This document shows positions 55,201 through 64,000 of a stretch of DNA of 64,000 nucleotides, one piece after another (position 1 is the stretch's first letter; each line of letters opens with the position of its first letter). The notes below the pieces were generated by a model, which ran no database searches, was not told where the DNA came from, and saw only the letters and a list, made by a program, of their open reading frames with translations. The stretch spans positions 244,280 to 308,279 of the forward strand of contig JAFGCX010000007.1 in assembly GCA_016932415.1 (NCBI GenBank), written 5' to 3'. The position numbers and the translations under genes are program-made. Source of the stretch: Candidatus Krumholzibacteriota bacterium (GTDB taxonomy: Bacteria > Krumholzibacteriota > Krumholzibacteriia > Krumholzibacteriales > Krumholzibacteriaceae).

Positions 55201-55997
55201 TGGATCTTTCTCTGCATTTCCAGGGACGTTCTGTATTTCGACAAAGCTCCCTCATAATCTTTCTTTTTCTTCAACAACCCACCGATTTCATAAATCGTTC
55301 TGGCAATATCCATATGCTCCTCGCCGTATATTCTTTTCTGCATCTCCAGAGCTTCCGTGTACAGCGAATCCGCCCCGGCGTAATCATTACTCGCCTGTAA
55401 TGAACCTGCCACGCTGACAATGGTTTTTGCCACTTCCGGATGTTCGTTTCCGAGAATTCTACGGCGAATCTTTAATACTTCACGCTTAAGTCCTGCCGAC
55501 CGTTCATAATCCCCGACATATGTTATCAACCCCGACAGGTCATCTAGACTTTGAGCCACTTCTACATGTTCCTCGCCTAGAATCCTTCGTTGAATCTCCA
55601 GCTGTTTTTCAACAACAGCGGTGGCTTCATCATACTTATTAGCTGAATATAGACTGTCCATGGTTTCTGCCATCAGACTTGCTTCAGCCAGCTCCTGCTT
55701 TTCTTTTGTCGAAAGACCCATGATGAATTCAAGCGTGTTCACAAGTATTTCGATATCCTTGATCTCAAAAGCGCGCGACTGGCTATCTTCTTGTCTCATG
55801 TACAGAATCTCTTTTGCGAGTTTTAACGCCTCGCCATAATTTGCCTCTTTTCGAAACCCTACGATTCTTTCTTCGAGAACAGATATGGAGTCACCTGATA
55901 CGCGCGGTGGATTATCAGCCGTAAAGCAGTCCGCGGAATCTGACCCGGTCATTACTGTCAAATTGATCAGAAAAAAAATGAGCATAAATCGACGCAT
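52245..55997 (-). CDS. Secreted TPR-CHAT (caspase-like) protease, long TPR array
   Basis: The 1250-residue product has GGGAGGT before the ATG and a signal peptide (MRRFMLIFFLINLTVMTGSD). About fourteen regular 42-residue kinesin-light-chain TPR units fill residues 120-690 (for example YAGAEPLYREALAMKRKFLG and the recurring DHPxVAxxLNNLAxLLxxxG pattern). After a helical linker the CHAT domain (about 900-1250) has His1083 in IHIATHAL and Cys1142 in LVTLSACETGLG, then GGEGYIGLSHAFFRAGARSL, VSLWKVDD and a final YFWSAFVLIG. This is the most canonical of the three CHAT proteins here. It is divergent from a zinc-finger/HTH/DUF2087 regulator. Confidence 0.92.
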   Translation of the reverse strand: MRRFMLIFFLINLTVMTGSDSADCFTADNPPRVSGDSISVLEERIVGFRKEANYGEALKLAKEILYMRQEDSQSRAFEIKDIEILVNTLEFIMGLSTKEKQELAEASLMAETMDSLYSANKYDEATAVVEKQLEIQRRILGEEHVEVAQSLDDLSGLITYVGDYERSAGLKREVLKIRRRILGNEHPEVAKTIVSVAGSLQASNDYAGADSLYTEALEMQKRIYGEEHMDIARTIYEIGGLLKKKKDYEGALSKYRTSLEMQRKIHGDDHLEIASNLHAIAGILNYQGDYAGAEPLYREALAMKRKFLGDEHPFVAALLNDLGGLFWHKGDYTTTESFLREALAIRKKLMGKDHIAIAYSLNNIGHVVMVQGNYAEARLLTQEALEILRKNYGDEHEDIAWTLSTLATITRLQGDYEDAVPIFREALAMQKNISGEENYAYAVTLSNFAGLLNSKGDYLDAEPLFRKCLAIDQKLLGKNHKDVATDLNNLAALLENKGDYSAAVSMYLEALAIYRETVGDTHPEVANCLGNMAQLHKSQGYYTTAEQLFREALSIYRSTYENGHPNIAISLSNLAGILMLQKDYMAADSLYGEAISHWKKIAREDHPDYAQILKSYSKLLYKQGNKREAESLVMRVTSIREKLMGRTHPDLVSDFNDIALLRWEEEDYQNAEKYFSKSAEIFEVARLRAGTGFNRATFQRSPYPGLAAIQLMSGKENKAWPKVEMHQGRILSELLLSSDQRELKNAEIVQEDSLQNALAAIEGELKTFRKMASADTTGEMQKRVDETHDKLLATELEYSVLQQEMAKLYPVTEGRSFSLERIQKTISNGTALIGWLDVAVEDGKYACWGYVIRHKGPVKWAGIECASKNDGSESPYEYFKEFRRSLSSPESSTDFRIKTREIWAQRIAPLGEWLKDIDCLIVIPSGLMLGVPVEALEDEKGTLLGDRYVISYIPSATIYSWLAERSGKSRKRESRHVLLVGDPPFSEAHAAAMQMETGLAGNFNSIKEPAPEIAVLRGAVAGNGEALAALPRLPGSRQEVIDIATIAPEATVLIGPDATEQELAQLADLDSLKEFSTIHIATHALVDDEYLERSALVLSQVNLPDPLEAALTGSRIYDGLVTAKEIIQDWKLKADLVTLSACETGLGKRVGGEGYIGLSHAFFRAGARSLIVSLWKVDDRATALLMRRFYGNLWEGNLKKHHGHGKKSMSKAEALQEAKEWLRNYNDQVQNRPFDHPYFWSAFVLIGESN

Positions 55998-56329
55998 GAA
56001 ATACCTCCCGTTTGTTGTGACTCGGCGTATGCCCCCGATTCGAAAATTCCTGATAATGGCAATTCCACCACCATTTTTTCGGACAGAAATATTCTTCCAA
56101 TTAGAAAGGCGCGAAATTTAACACAGATGTATAACCGCTAAATGTTTCGTTGAACAAATAAACACTATCAAATCATTATGCGCCAATCAAGCAACAAGAT
56201 TTTTTTGAAAAAGTGAGACGACACGAAAATTTCAATCTTCCACAAACACTAGATTATTTATAATATTATCTATATTTATCTAGACATTGTGTGCGTTATT
56301 TAGTAATATACTGGTAAAGGAGGTGCGCC
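55998..56329. other. AT-rich divergent gap between TPR-CHAT and regulator genes
   Basis: The 332 bases are distinctly AT-rich, with a run of short alternating A/T stretches at about 56250-56282 (repeated TTATCTA-like units). It must carry promoters for both flanking genes, but I see no convincing pair of hexamers on either strand. A regulator site is plausible because the neighbouring gene encodes a DNA-binding protein. Confidence 0.5.
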
Positions 56330-57082
56330 ATGAGCCACCGGATCCCCGATTCAACGACCGTCGAGCAGATGATTGGCGGATACATGAATACCGACAAGAC
56401 ATTCGATTGCATCTTCTGTGACGAATCTATCAAAAAGGGACATGTCTATCCCCTCGGACCGGAGTTGGTGGAAGCGGAACTCGCCATGAAAAACCACATC
56501 GCTTCGGCACACCACTCCACATTTCATGCCCTGCTCGATCTGGGCAAGAAGAGTACGGGGCTTTCAGAGATACAGCGAACCCTGCTGCGTCATTTCTATG
56601 ACGGTTTGTCCGACAAGGAGATTCAGCCTCTGGCAGGCGGCGTCAGCCTCTCCACCATCCGCAACCACCGCTTTGTTCTCCGTGAAAAGGCCCGCCAGGC
56701 CAAGGTGTTTCTGGCACTTATGGAACTCCTGGAAAGTGGTGACCAGAACCCCGGTTCCCAATTCATCGAGATTCCCGGCAAAAAGTCCGCGGCCGGCGAG
56801 AGATTCGCAATCACAAGAACCGAATTCAGGAAGATCATCAAGGCAAACTTCCCTGATGGACCCGATGGCATGCTGTCGCGTTTCCCCAAGAAACAGAAGC
56901 ATAAGATTGCAGTACTGGTTCAGATCCTGAAGCGATTCGACAGGACCCGTCATTACGCGCAGCGTGAGGTAAATGAGATACTGGCGACCGCATCGGATGA
57001 TTACACAACACTATGCCGTTACATGGTCGACTATGGATTCCTTGGGCGGACTCGAGACGGATCTGATTATTGGGTGGAGTAG
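56330..57082 (+). CDS. Transcription regulator: C2H2-like finger, LuxR-type HTH, DUF2087
   Basis: A strong AAAGGAGGTG precedes the ATG; 250 residues. The N-terminus has a C2H2-like zinc motif (Cys27 and Cys30 in DCIFCDES; His56 and His61/62 in KNHIASAHH). Residues about 78-120 form a LuxR-type helix-turn-helix (LSEIQRTLLRHFYDGLSDKE, then SLSTIRNHRFVLREKARQAK). Residues about 162-250 match DUF2087 (GMLSRFPKKQKHKIAVLVQI, HYAQREVNEIL, LCRYMVDYGFLGRTRDG). DUF2087 is found at the C-terminus of other transcription regulators. No receiver domain is present, so the signal may be zinc- or ligand-dependent. It probably controls the divergent TPR-CHAT gene or itself. Confidence 0.82.
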   Translation: MSHRIPDSTTVEQMIGGYMNTDKTFDCIFCDESIKKGHVYPLGPELVEAELAMKNHIASAHHSTFHALLDLGKKSTGLSEIQRTLLRHFYDGLSDKEIQPLAGGVSLSTIRNHRFVLREKARQAKVFLALMELLESGDQNPGSQFIEIPGKKSAAGERFAITRTEFRKIIKANFPDGPDGMLSRFPKKQKHKIAVLVQILKRFDRTRHYAQREVNEILATASDDYTTLCRYMVDYGFLGRTRDGSDYWVE

Positions 57083-57191
57083 GGTGGCGAGATAAAAACC
57101 GATTCCACGTCACAGACGCAATCAAATCGCTGCTGAAATAGTTATAGCCTGAGGAGATAGGCCAGCCCGATGATTCCCGCGCTTCTACTGC

Positions 57192-57220
57192 TTGGATTTT
57201 TTAACAATATTGTTTATACT
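57192..57220 (+). promoter_or_regulatory. Promoter of the repeat lipoprotein at 57293
   Basis: TTGGAT and TATACT are exactly 17 bases apart. The transcript would begin near 57227, after the ATG at 57170, which supports the start at 57293. Confidence 0.6.
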
Positions 57221-57292
57221 AACGCCTGTCAGCGATCTATGCTCAAACATTTATTTTTCCGGAAACCGGATTTTCAGGGACAGGAGAAAACC

Positions 57293-60200
57293 ATGAGGTT
57301 ATCAATCAACTGTATACTGCTGATTTCGATGTTGGCGCTTTTCTCAAGCTGCAGCTCTGGCGGGGACCCCGTAGGACCGGCCGCTTCAACCAAAGAGATC
57401 ACCGCTTTCAGCTTCCTCGCATCAGAGAACGCCGCGTTGGCTATCGACATCGTCGGCTCTATCACCGGAACATCGGTTGACGCTACCGTGCCGGCCGGAA
57501 CTGATGTGACCGAGCTTGTCGCCAGCTTCACCACCACCGGCGAATCAGTGCGCGTCAGCGAGATTGTCCAGGTCAGCGGCGCTACATCCAACGATTTCTC
57601 CTCCCCGGTTACTTATACAGTGGTAGCAGAGGATGGATCAACTCAGGATTACACCGTCACCGTGGCAGAGGATTTGAGCGCCAAAGAGATGACAACCTTC
57701 GGGTTCCTCGCTTCCGACAACGCTGTTCTGGCCAGTGATGTTGTCGCCTCGATCGCCGGATCGTCGATTACAGCATATGTGCCGATGGGAACCGATGTCA
57801 CAGCGCTTGTCGCGAGCTTCACGACCACCGGCGCTTCGGTGCGTGTAGGTCCGACGACCCAGATCAGCGGCACTACAGCGAACGACTTCTCCTCACCGGC
57901 CATTTATACTGTTGTCGCCTCCGACGCATCCACACAGGACTACACCGTCACCATTACCGAGAGTTCGAGCGCCAGGGAGATAACCTCTTTCAGTTTCCTG
58001 GCTTCTGATAACGCGGGATTGTCAGGCGATATTGTTGCCTCCATCGTCGGAACATCGATATCTGCCACCATTCCGATCGGAACAGACGAGAGCGCCCTTG
58101 TCGCCAGCTTCACGACCACCGGCGAATCGGTGCTTGTCGGCCCGACGACCCAGGTCAGCGGCGTTACCGCTAACGACTTCTCATCACCGGTCATATACAC
58201 AGTCGTGGCAGAGGATGCGTCCACCCGTGATTACACCGTCACCGTCAATCATTCCGCTATATGGATCGGCAATTACACGATCCGCGACGCCGAAGATATG
58301 GCAGTCATCTCGGGGTACACCGAGATAACCGGCTACCTGCAGATCATTTCCGATCTGACCGATGTAAACGGACTGACAAGTCTTACGACAGTCGGTGGTT
58401 TCTTCCAGATCTACAACAACATGGCTCTTATCGATCTTAGCGGGCTTTCATCGCTAACTTCGGTCGGAGGCAGGCTTGAGATCTACAACAATGACGCGTT
58501 GACAAATCTCACGGGGCTCGGCGGTATAATCACTGTCGGTGAAAGCCTCGAGATCACCGGTAACGATCTGCTCGTCAACCTGGGCGGACTTTCCGGACTC
58601 ACCACAATAGGAACATTCGTAGAGATGATAAACAACGCCAGCCTGAACAGCATCTCCGGCCTCTCGAACCTGACCTCGATAGGTGGCTCGCTGGTGATCG
58701 AGCGCAATCCGGTTCTCACCAGCCTCGCGGGACTCGAGCAGATCACAGCTCTCGGTATCGGCGAGTACGACATCGGTCTGGAGATTTCCGGCGACGACGC
58801 TCTTACAAACCTGACAGGACTCGACAATCTGGCATCGGTCACCGGAGGAGTCCAGATAAATGGCAACGACCTTCTCGCTTCCCTCGATGGACTTGGCGCT
58901 CTCGCGTCGGTCGGTGAATATATCTCGATCAACGGCAACCCGCTCCTTGCCACCCTGGCCCATCTGACGTCACTGATCTCGGCTCCCGCGCTCCTCGTCG
59001 GTTCAAATTACTACGGCGGCAACCCGAGTCTAAGCACAATCGATATCCCGACGCTGGAGAGTACCGGAAGGTTGTCAGTCGAATCGAACACCGGACTTGT
59101 CGACCTGTCAGGTCTTTCGGCGCTGGCAAATATCGGCGATCTCGAAGTCAACCAGAATGCGGCCCTCACCACACTCGGATTCGGCTCGGCAGCAGCCACA
59201 CCGCTTGTCGTCACCGGCGAAATCGAAATCTTCCGAAACAGCATGCTCGAGGATCTTGGGGGAATCGAAGCCTCGACCGCTCTTGACGGTTTCGTAAAGA
59301 TCATCGACAATCCGGCGCTCAACTCCCTTGCCGCCCTGAATGGCGTAGTCTCTATCGAAAGTTATCTCCAGATCGGCTCGGTCGACTTCAACGGCAACCC
59401 CAGCCTTCCCGATCTTGGTTTTACCAGCCTGGAAACCGTCGGCGGCTATCTCACGATCGAGGATAACGATAACGCCTCTCTGACCAGCCTGACATTCGGC
59501 AACCTGCAATCTGTAGGCGAAGGTATCCACATCCGTGACAACGCAAACCTGCTGAACCTGGCCGGACTCGACAACCTGACTGCGGTCAACGGCAGTTTGG
59601 AAATCGAAGACAATGTTGATCTTATAAGTCTTTCTGCGCTTGACGGGATCACTTCGATTTCAGGCAACCTGGTGATCGATAGCAACATCTCTCTGGACAA
59701 CCTGCTCGGGCTCGATGACCTCGCCACGATCGGCTACAACCTGGTGATCGCGAATAACCACGAACTCGATCACCTCGACAACCTGGGCTCCCTGACATCG
59801 GTCGGCGCCAGTCTCGAGATCGACAGGAACTACACTCTGGACAATCTCGACGGTCTGGCAGGCCTTACGACGCTGGGCAGCAGCACAGCTTATCACCTGT
59901 ATGTTTTGAACAATTCATTATTGCGGAACACCGACGGTATTAGAAACATCCATACGGTGGGCGGTCCGGTATGGATAAATTATAATGGAGTGACCAGCAT
60001 CGATCTGTCCAGCCTGCAGGCAATTACGGGGGCCCTGCGCATCCAGAACAACACCAACCTCACCACCATCGACATGCGCGCAGTAGTGAGCATCGGTAGC
60101 GATTTCACATTCGACAACACCGGAGTCATATCGACTATCCGCTTCGACGCGCTCAACCACGTGGGCCGTCACATATATATCCGCGGCATCCAGGGTCTGA

Positions 60201-60664
60201 CCGACCTTTCTATACTTGCCGGTTTCGCGGCGGCCAGCGACGCGCTCGGCGGCGATCTCATACTGGCAAACAATACGAGCCTTTCAAATATAGACGTATT
60301 GAGCGGATTCACAGAGATCGGTAACAATCTTGACATCACCAATAACGACAATCTGGCATCACTGGACCCGCTGGCGGGTATTACCTCGATCGGCGGGTCA
60401 GTCTGGGTGCGCGGCAACTCGCTTATACCGGACCTGGGCGGGCTGGCGTTGGTTGCTTCGATAGGCGGTCTGCTGATGATCGATGACAACCCTTCGCTGA
60501 CTGCTCTCGGCCTCGACGCTCTGGCGAGCCTCACTTATGATCTCTACGTGCGCGACAACGCGAGCCTTTGCGCTGACCTGGCCACCGATCTTCGCGATCA
60601 GCTATTGTCGTTCGGCTGGGCACGCACTGCCTACCTGTCGGGGAATACAGGCCCCTGTCCCTGA
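57293..60664 (+). CDS. Lipoprotein with three DUF5018-like domains and receptor-L-type repeats
   Basis: The ATG at 57293 has AGGAGA upstream and opens a lipoprotein signal (MLALFSSCSSGGDP); 1123 residues. Three repeats of about 90 residues (about 25-315) follow the DUF5018-like pattern: F-x-FLAS(E/D)NAxL, P-x-GTDVTxLVASFTTTGxSV, then NDFSSPVxYTVVA and YTVTV. The remaining 800 residues are about 25 short units with the pattern LxxLTSVGGxLxIxxNxxLxxLxGL, like leucine-rich/receptor-L-domain solenoids. There is no sorting domain, so the lipid anchor probably holds it at the cell surface. Likely a binding or adhesive protein. Confidence 0.85.
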   Translation: MRLSINCILLISMLALFSSCSSGGDPVGPAASTKEITAFSFLASENAALAIDIVGSITGTSVDATVPAGTDVTELVASFTTTGESVRVSEIVQVSGATSNDFSSPVTYTVVAEDGSTQDYTVTVAEDLSAKEMTTFGFLASDNAVLASDVVASIAGSSITAYVPMGTDVTALVASFTTTGASVRVGPTTQISGTTANDFSSPAIYTVVASDASTQDYTVTITESSSAREITSFSFLASDNAGLSGDIVASIVGTSISATIPIGTDESALVASFTTTGESVLVGPTTQVSGVTANDFSSPVIYTVVAEDASTRDYTVTVNHSAIWIGNYTIRDAEDMAVISGYTEITGYLQIISDLTDVNGLTSLTTVGGFFQIYNNMALIDLSGLSSLTSVGGRLEIYNNDALTNLTGLGGIITVGESLEITGNDLLVNLGGLSGLTTIGTFVEMINNASLNSISGLSNLTSIGGSLVIERNPVLTSLAGLEQITALGIGEYDIGLEISGDDALTNLTGLDNLASVTGGVQINGNDLLASLDGLGALASVGEYISINGNPLLATLAHLTSLISAPALLVGSNYYGGNPSLSTIDIPTLESTGRLSVESNTGLVDLSGLSALANIGDLEVNQNAALTTLGFGSAAATPLVVTGEIEIFRNSMLEDLGGIEASTALDGFVKIIDNPALNSLAALNGVVSIESYLQIGSVDFNGNPSLPDLGFTSLETVGGYLTIEDNDNASLTSLTFGNLQSVGEGIHIRDNANLLNLAGLDNLTAVNGSLEIEDNVDLISLSALDGITSISGNLVIDSNISLDNLLGLDDLATIGYNLVIANNHELDHLDNLGSLTSVGASLEIDRNYTLDNLDGLAGLTTLGSSTAYHLYVLNNSLLRNTDGIRNIHTVGGPVWINYNGVTSIDLSSLQAITGALRIQNNTNLTTIDMRAVVSIGSDFTFDNTGVISTIRFDALNHVGRHIYIRGIQGLTDLSILAGFAAASDALGGDLILANNTSLSNIDVLSGFTEIGNNLDITNNDNLASLDPLAGITSIGGSVWVRGNSLIPDLGGLALVASIGGLLMIDDNPSLTALGLDALASLTYDLYVRDNASLCADLATDLRDQLLSFGWARTAYLSGNTGPCP

Positions 60665-60702
60665 TCGGGCAAGACATAGATGCTCACAGAGAATCATAAT
60701 AC

Positions 60703-60732
60703 AAAGCCCGGCGCGCCAGGCGCCGGGCTTTT
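60703..60732. terminator. Bidirectional terminator
   Basis: AAAGCCCGGCGC and GCGCCGGGCTTT form a perfect 12-base-pair stem with a 5-base loop. T residues follow on both strands. It separates the converging repeat-lipoprotein and katG genes. Confidence 0.88.
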
Positions 60733-60776
60733 CACCGACATTTCGGATCAACCAAAGCGGTCCGATCGAACTTCGA

Positions 60777-62984
<2,208 letters not shown>

Positions 62985-63094
62985 CTAATTTCACCACTGC
63001 AATTATCAGATATGCATTCTATGACTACCCTTTTTCCCAGCACTTGTGTTTGTTCTCTATAGCGCGGGGGCTTTAAAAGTTTATTTACAATCGT

Positions 63095-63123
63095 TATTTT
63101 ATAGTAATCATTCCTGCTTGTCA
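63095..63123 (-). promoter_or_regulatory. katG promoter
   Basis: TTGACA (63118-63123) and TAAAAT (63095-63100) are 17 bases apart on the minus strand. A short AT-rich inverted repeat (TTAC and GTAA arms, 63084-63106) covers the -10 and could be a peroxide-regulator site, but it is too weak to name one. Confidence 0.65.
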
Positions 63124-63675
63124 ATTATGCCAATAATCATATCAAGAGAGAAAACCCTTATAGAAACCTCTCTCTTTTCAGAGATCGAAATCCTTAAATT
63201 GCCGCCTGAAAATCAGCAGGCATTAATTATGTTGTTTCACTTTGATGATCAATAGCAGGATAAAATGCTTGCAGAGAACAAACAGGCTTCCACTTGTCAT
63301 TGATCATATCACATGTGAAGTATATTTCCACTAAAATAGATATTCTCCTGGCAAACCTCAATGTATTCAGATCTGATCGAGAGCAGTGCGACGCCTGGAT
63401 AACTGGTGACCCGGCCCTGGATTGATACGAGACTTCAGGGTCGGGTCTTTTTATGTGTGTGGATATTAAGCGCTATGCTTCAGCAGGATGATCTTAGTCA
63501 GGCAGTCTGTCGAAGATCTTGCACAATAGAATTGGCTCCCCATGGTGGACGCTATCAGTACTGCCTGTATATAGAATTGGCTCGTCGGATCGAATAAGAC
63601 TTGAAATTAACTTTTACAGTCCCCGGGGGCCACCGGCCTGCATTTACGAGTTCTGGATAGACTCTGTTCTCGTGG
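63124..63675. other. Gene-free stretch with one terminator
   Basis: I see no supported protein gene in these 550 bases. They hold a plus-strand terminator at 63409-63452 and a 12-base direct repeat (TAGAATTGGCTC near 63527 and 63571). A small RNA ending at the terminator is possible, but no promoter or known RNA family was recognised. Confidence 0.4.
63409..63452 (+). terminator. Orphan Rho-independent terminator
   Basis: ACCCGGCCCTG and CAGGGTCGGGT form an 11-base-pair stem (one G-T pair) followed by CTTTTT. No plus-strand gene lies directly upstream, so it may end a small RNA. Confidence 0.7.
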
Positions 63676-64000
63676 CTATGCCGATGTTTCCTGGTCCGAA
63701 TCCAGTGCCGGGATGATCACATCTTCCTCGGGCACAAGAACAGTGACCGCGCCGGGCAGAATCTCGACATCAAGCGGGGTCGTCCCGATTATATCTCCGT
63801 CGGCCTGCACCTGCAGGGGGACATTGCTCCGAATTGTGACGCGCCTCTGCACCTTTATAAAACGCGAGAGGATATCCGGGGACCGGCCGGCCAGTATTCC
63901 GAAAATGTAAAGAGAAAAGTCACGAAAGGGTTTCGTGCCAAGGATGAGAACATCGAGGTATCCATCATCGATACGAATCTCCGGTGCTTTCGGATAGAGC
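63676..64000 (-). CDS. C-terminal end of a diacylglycerol-kinase-like lipid kinase, partial
   Basis: The frame enters from the right edge and stops at a TAG at 63676-63678, giving 107 visible residues. The sequence APEIRIDDGYLDVLILG, RRVTIRSNVPLQVQADGDII and GTTPLDVEILPGAVTVLVP is the usual C-terminal beta-sandwich end of DagK/YegS-type lipid kinases, including the QxDGD(I/P) turn near the active site. These enzymes phosphorylate diacylglycerol or related lipids at the inner membrane. The catalytic N-terminal part lies outside the window. A short acidic tail (EEDVIIPALDSDQETSA) extends past the usual end. Confidence 0.82.
   Translation of the reverse strand, partial: LYPKAPEIRIDDGYLDVLILGTKPFRDFSLYIFGILAGRSPDILSRFIKVQRRVTIRSNVPLQVQADGDIIGTTPLDVEILPGAVTVLVPEEDVIIPALDSDQETSA

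Noticed and set aside
63046..63255. Small open frame of 69 codons upstream of katG
   Set aside because: No ribosome site, composition like the AT-rich gap, and it overlaps the katG promoter on the other strand.

Overview
The window looks like chromosome of an uncultivated Gram-negative bacterium of the FCB/Krumholzibacteriota-Eisenbacteria type. That is an inference from style, not from a marker gene. Nine secreted proteins end in the same roughly 85-residue FlgD-Ig-like sorting domain (PNPFNP..T near its start, GVYFYRL..G before the end, final K(K/R)MVLLR or a variant). Lipoproteins, outer-membrane-like proteins and TPR proteins are abundant, background G+C is moderate to high, and there are no rRNA, tRNA or CRISPR loci. 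UGA is an ordinary stop codon here. Several promoters share an extended -10 element (TG-N-TAYAAT or close).

Layout. 1-5826 (minus): a GH92 alpha-mannosidase, a secreted TPR-CHAT protease and an ECF sigma factor cut by the window edge. 6111-9388: a small FN3/sorting-domain gene, a von Willebrand A surface protein and a truncated copy of the small gene. 9460-17335: two AT-rich accessory patches (a phosphotransferase-like kinase; a barrel-like lipoprotein plus a nuclease-like/PUA-like protein) around an ordinary block with a ZU5 lipoprotein and a SIMPL protein. 17613-22494: two divergently transcribed secreted repeat proteins. 22540-27323: the most interesting locus, an ECF sigma factor and a membrane anti-sigma factor transcribed away from a secreted TPR-CHAT caspase-like protease. 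27411-41342: a run of large surface proteins (FG-GAP/DNRLRE, eight-repeat, adhesin-like with an in-frame UGA, and others), a DUF454 protein and a TPR protein translationally coupled to a surface protein. 41557-48389: TPR/DUF2271 protein, two neighbouring internally deleted gene remnants, a DUF4197 lipoprotein, a PAS-like protein, an RhlE-type helicase with a structured leader, and an acyltransferase. 48598-64000: SGNH-like lipoprotein, another eight-repeat surface protein, the third and longest TPR-CHAT protease divergent from a zinc-finger/HTH/DUF2087 regulator, a receptor-L-like repeat lipoprotein, katG and the end of a diacylglycerol-kinase-like gene.

How it fits together. Most of the window encodes cell-surface or envelope material: large beta-propeller or beta-sandwich passengers carrying one common export tag. 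Three CHAT proteases, each next to a transcription regulator, suggest envelope-sensing circuits in which a caspase-like protease acts with an ECF sigma factor or other regulator. Two of the three lie beside ECF sigma genes, which recalls the sigma-factor output of the CRISPR-associated TPR-CHAT protease (Craspase) but with no CRISPR genes present.
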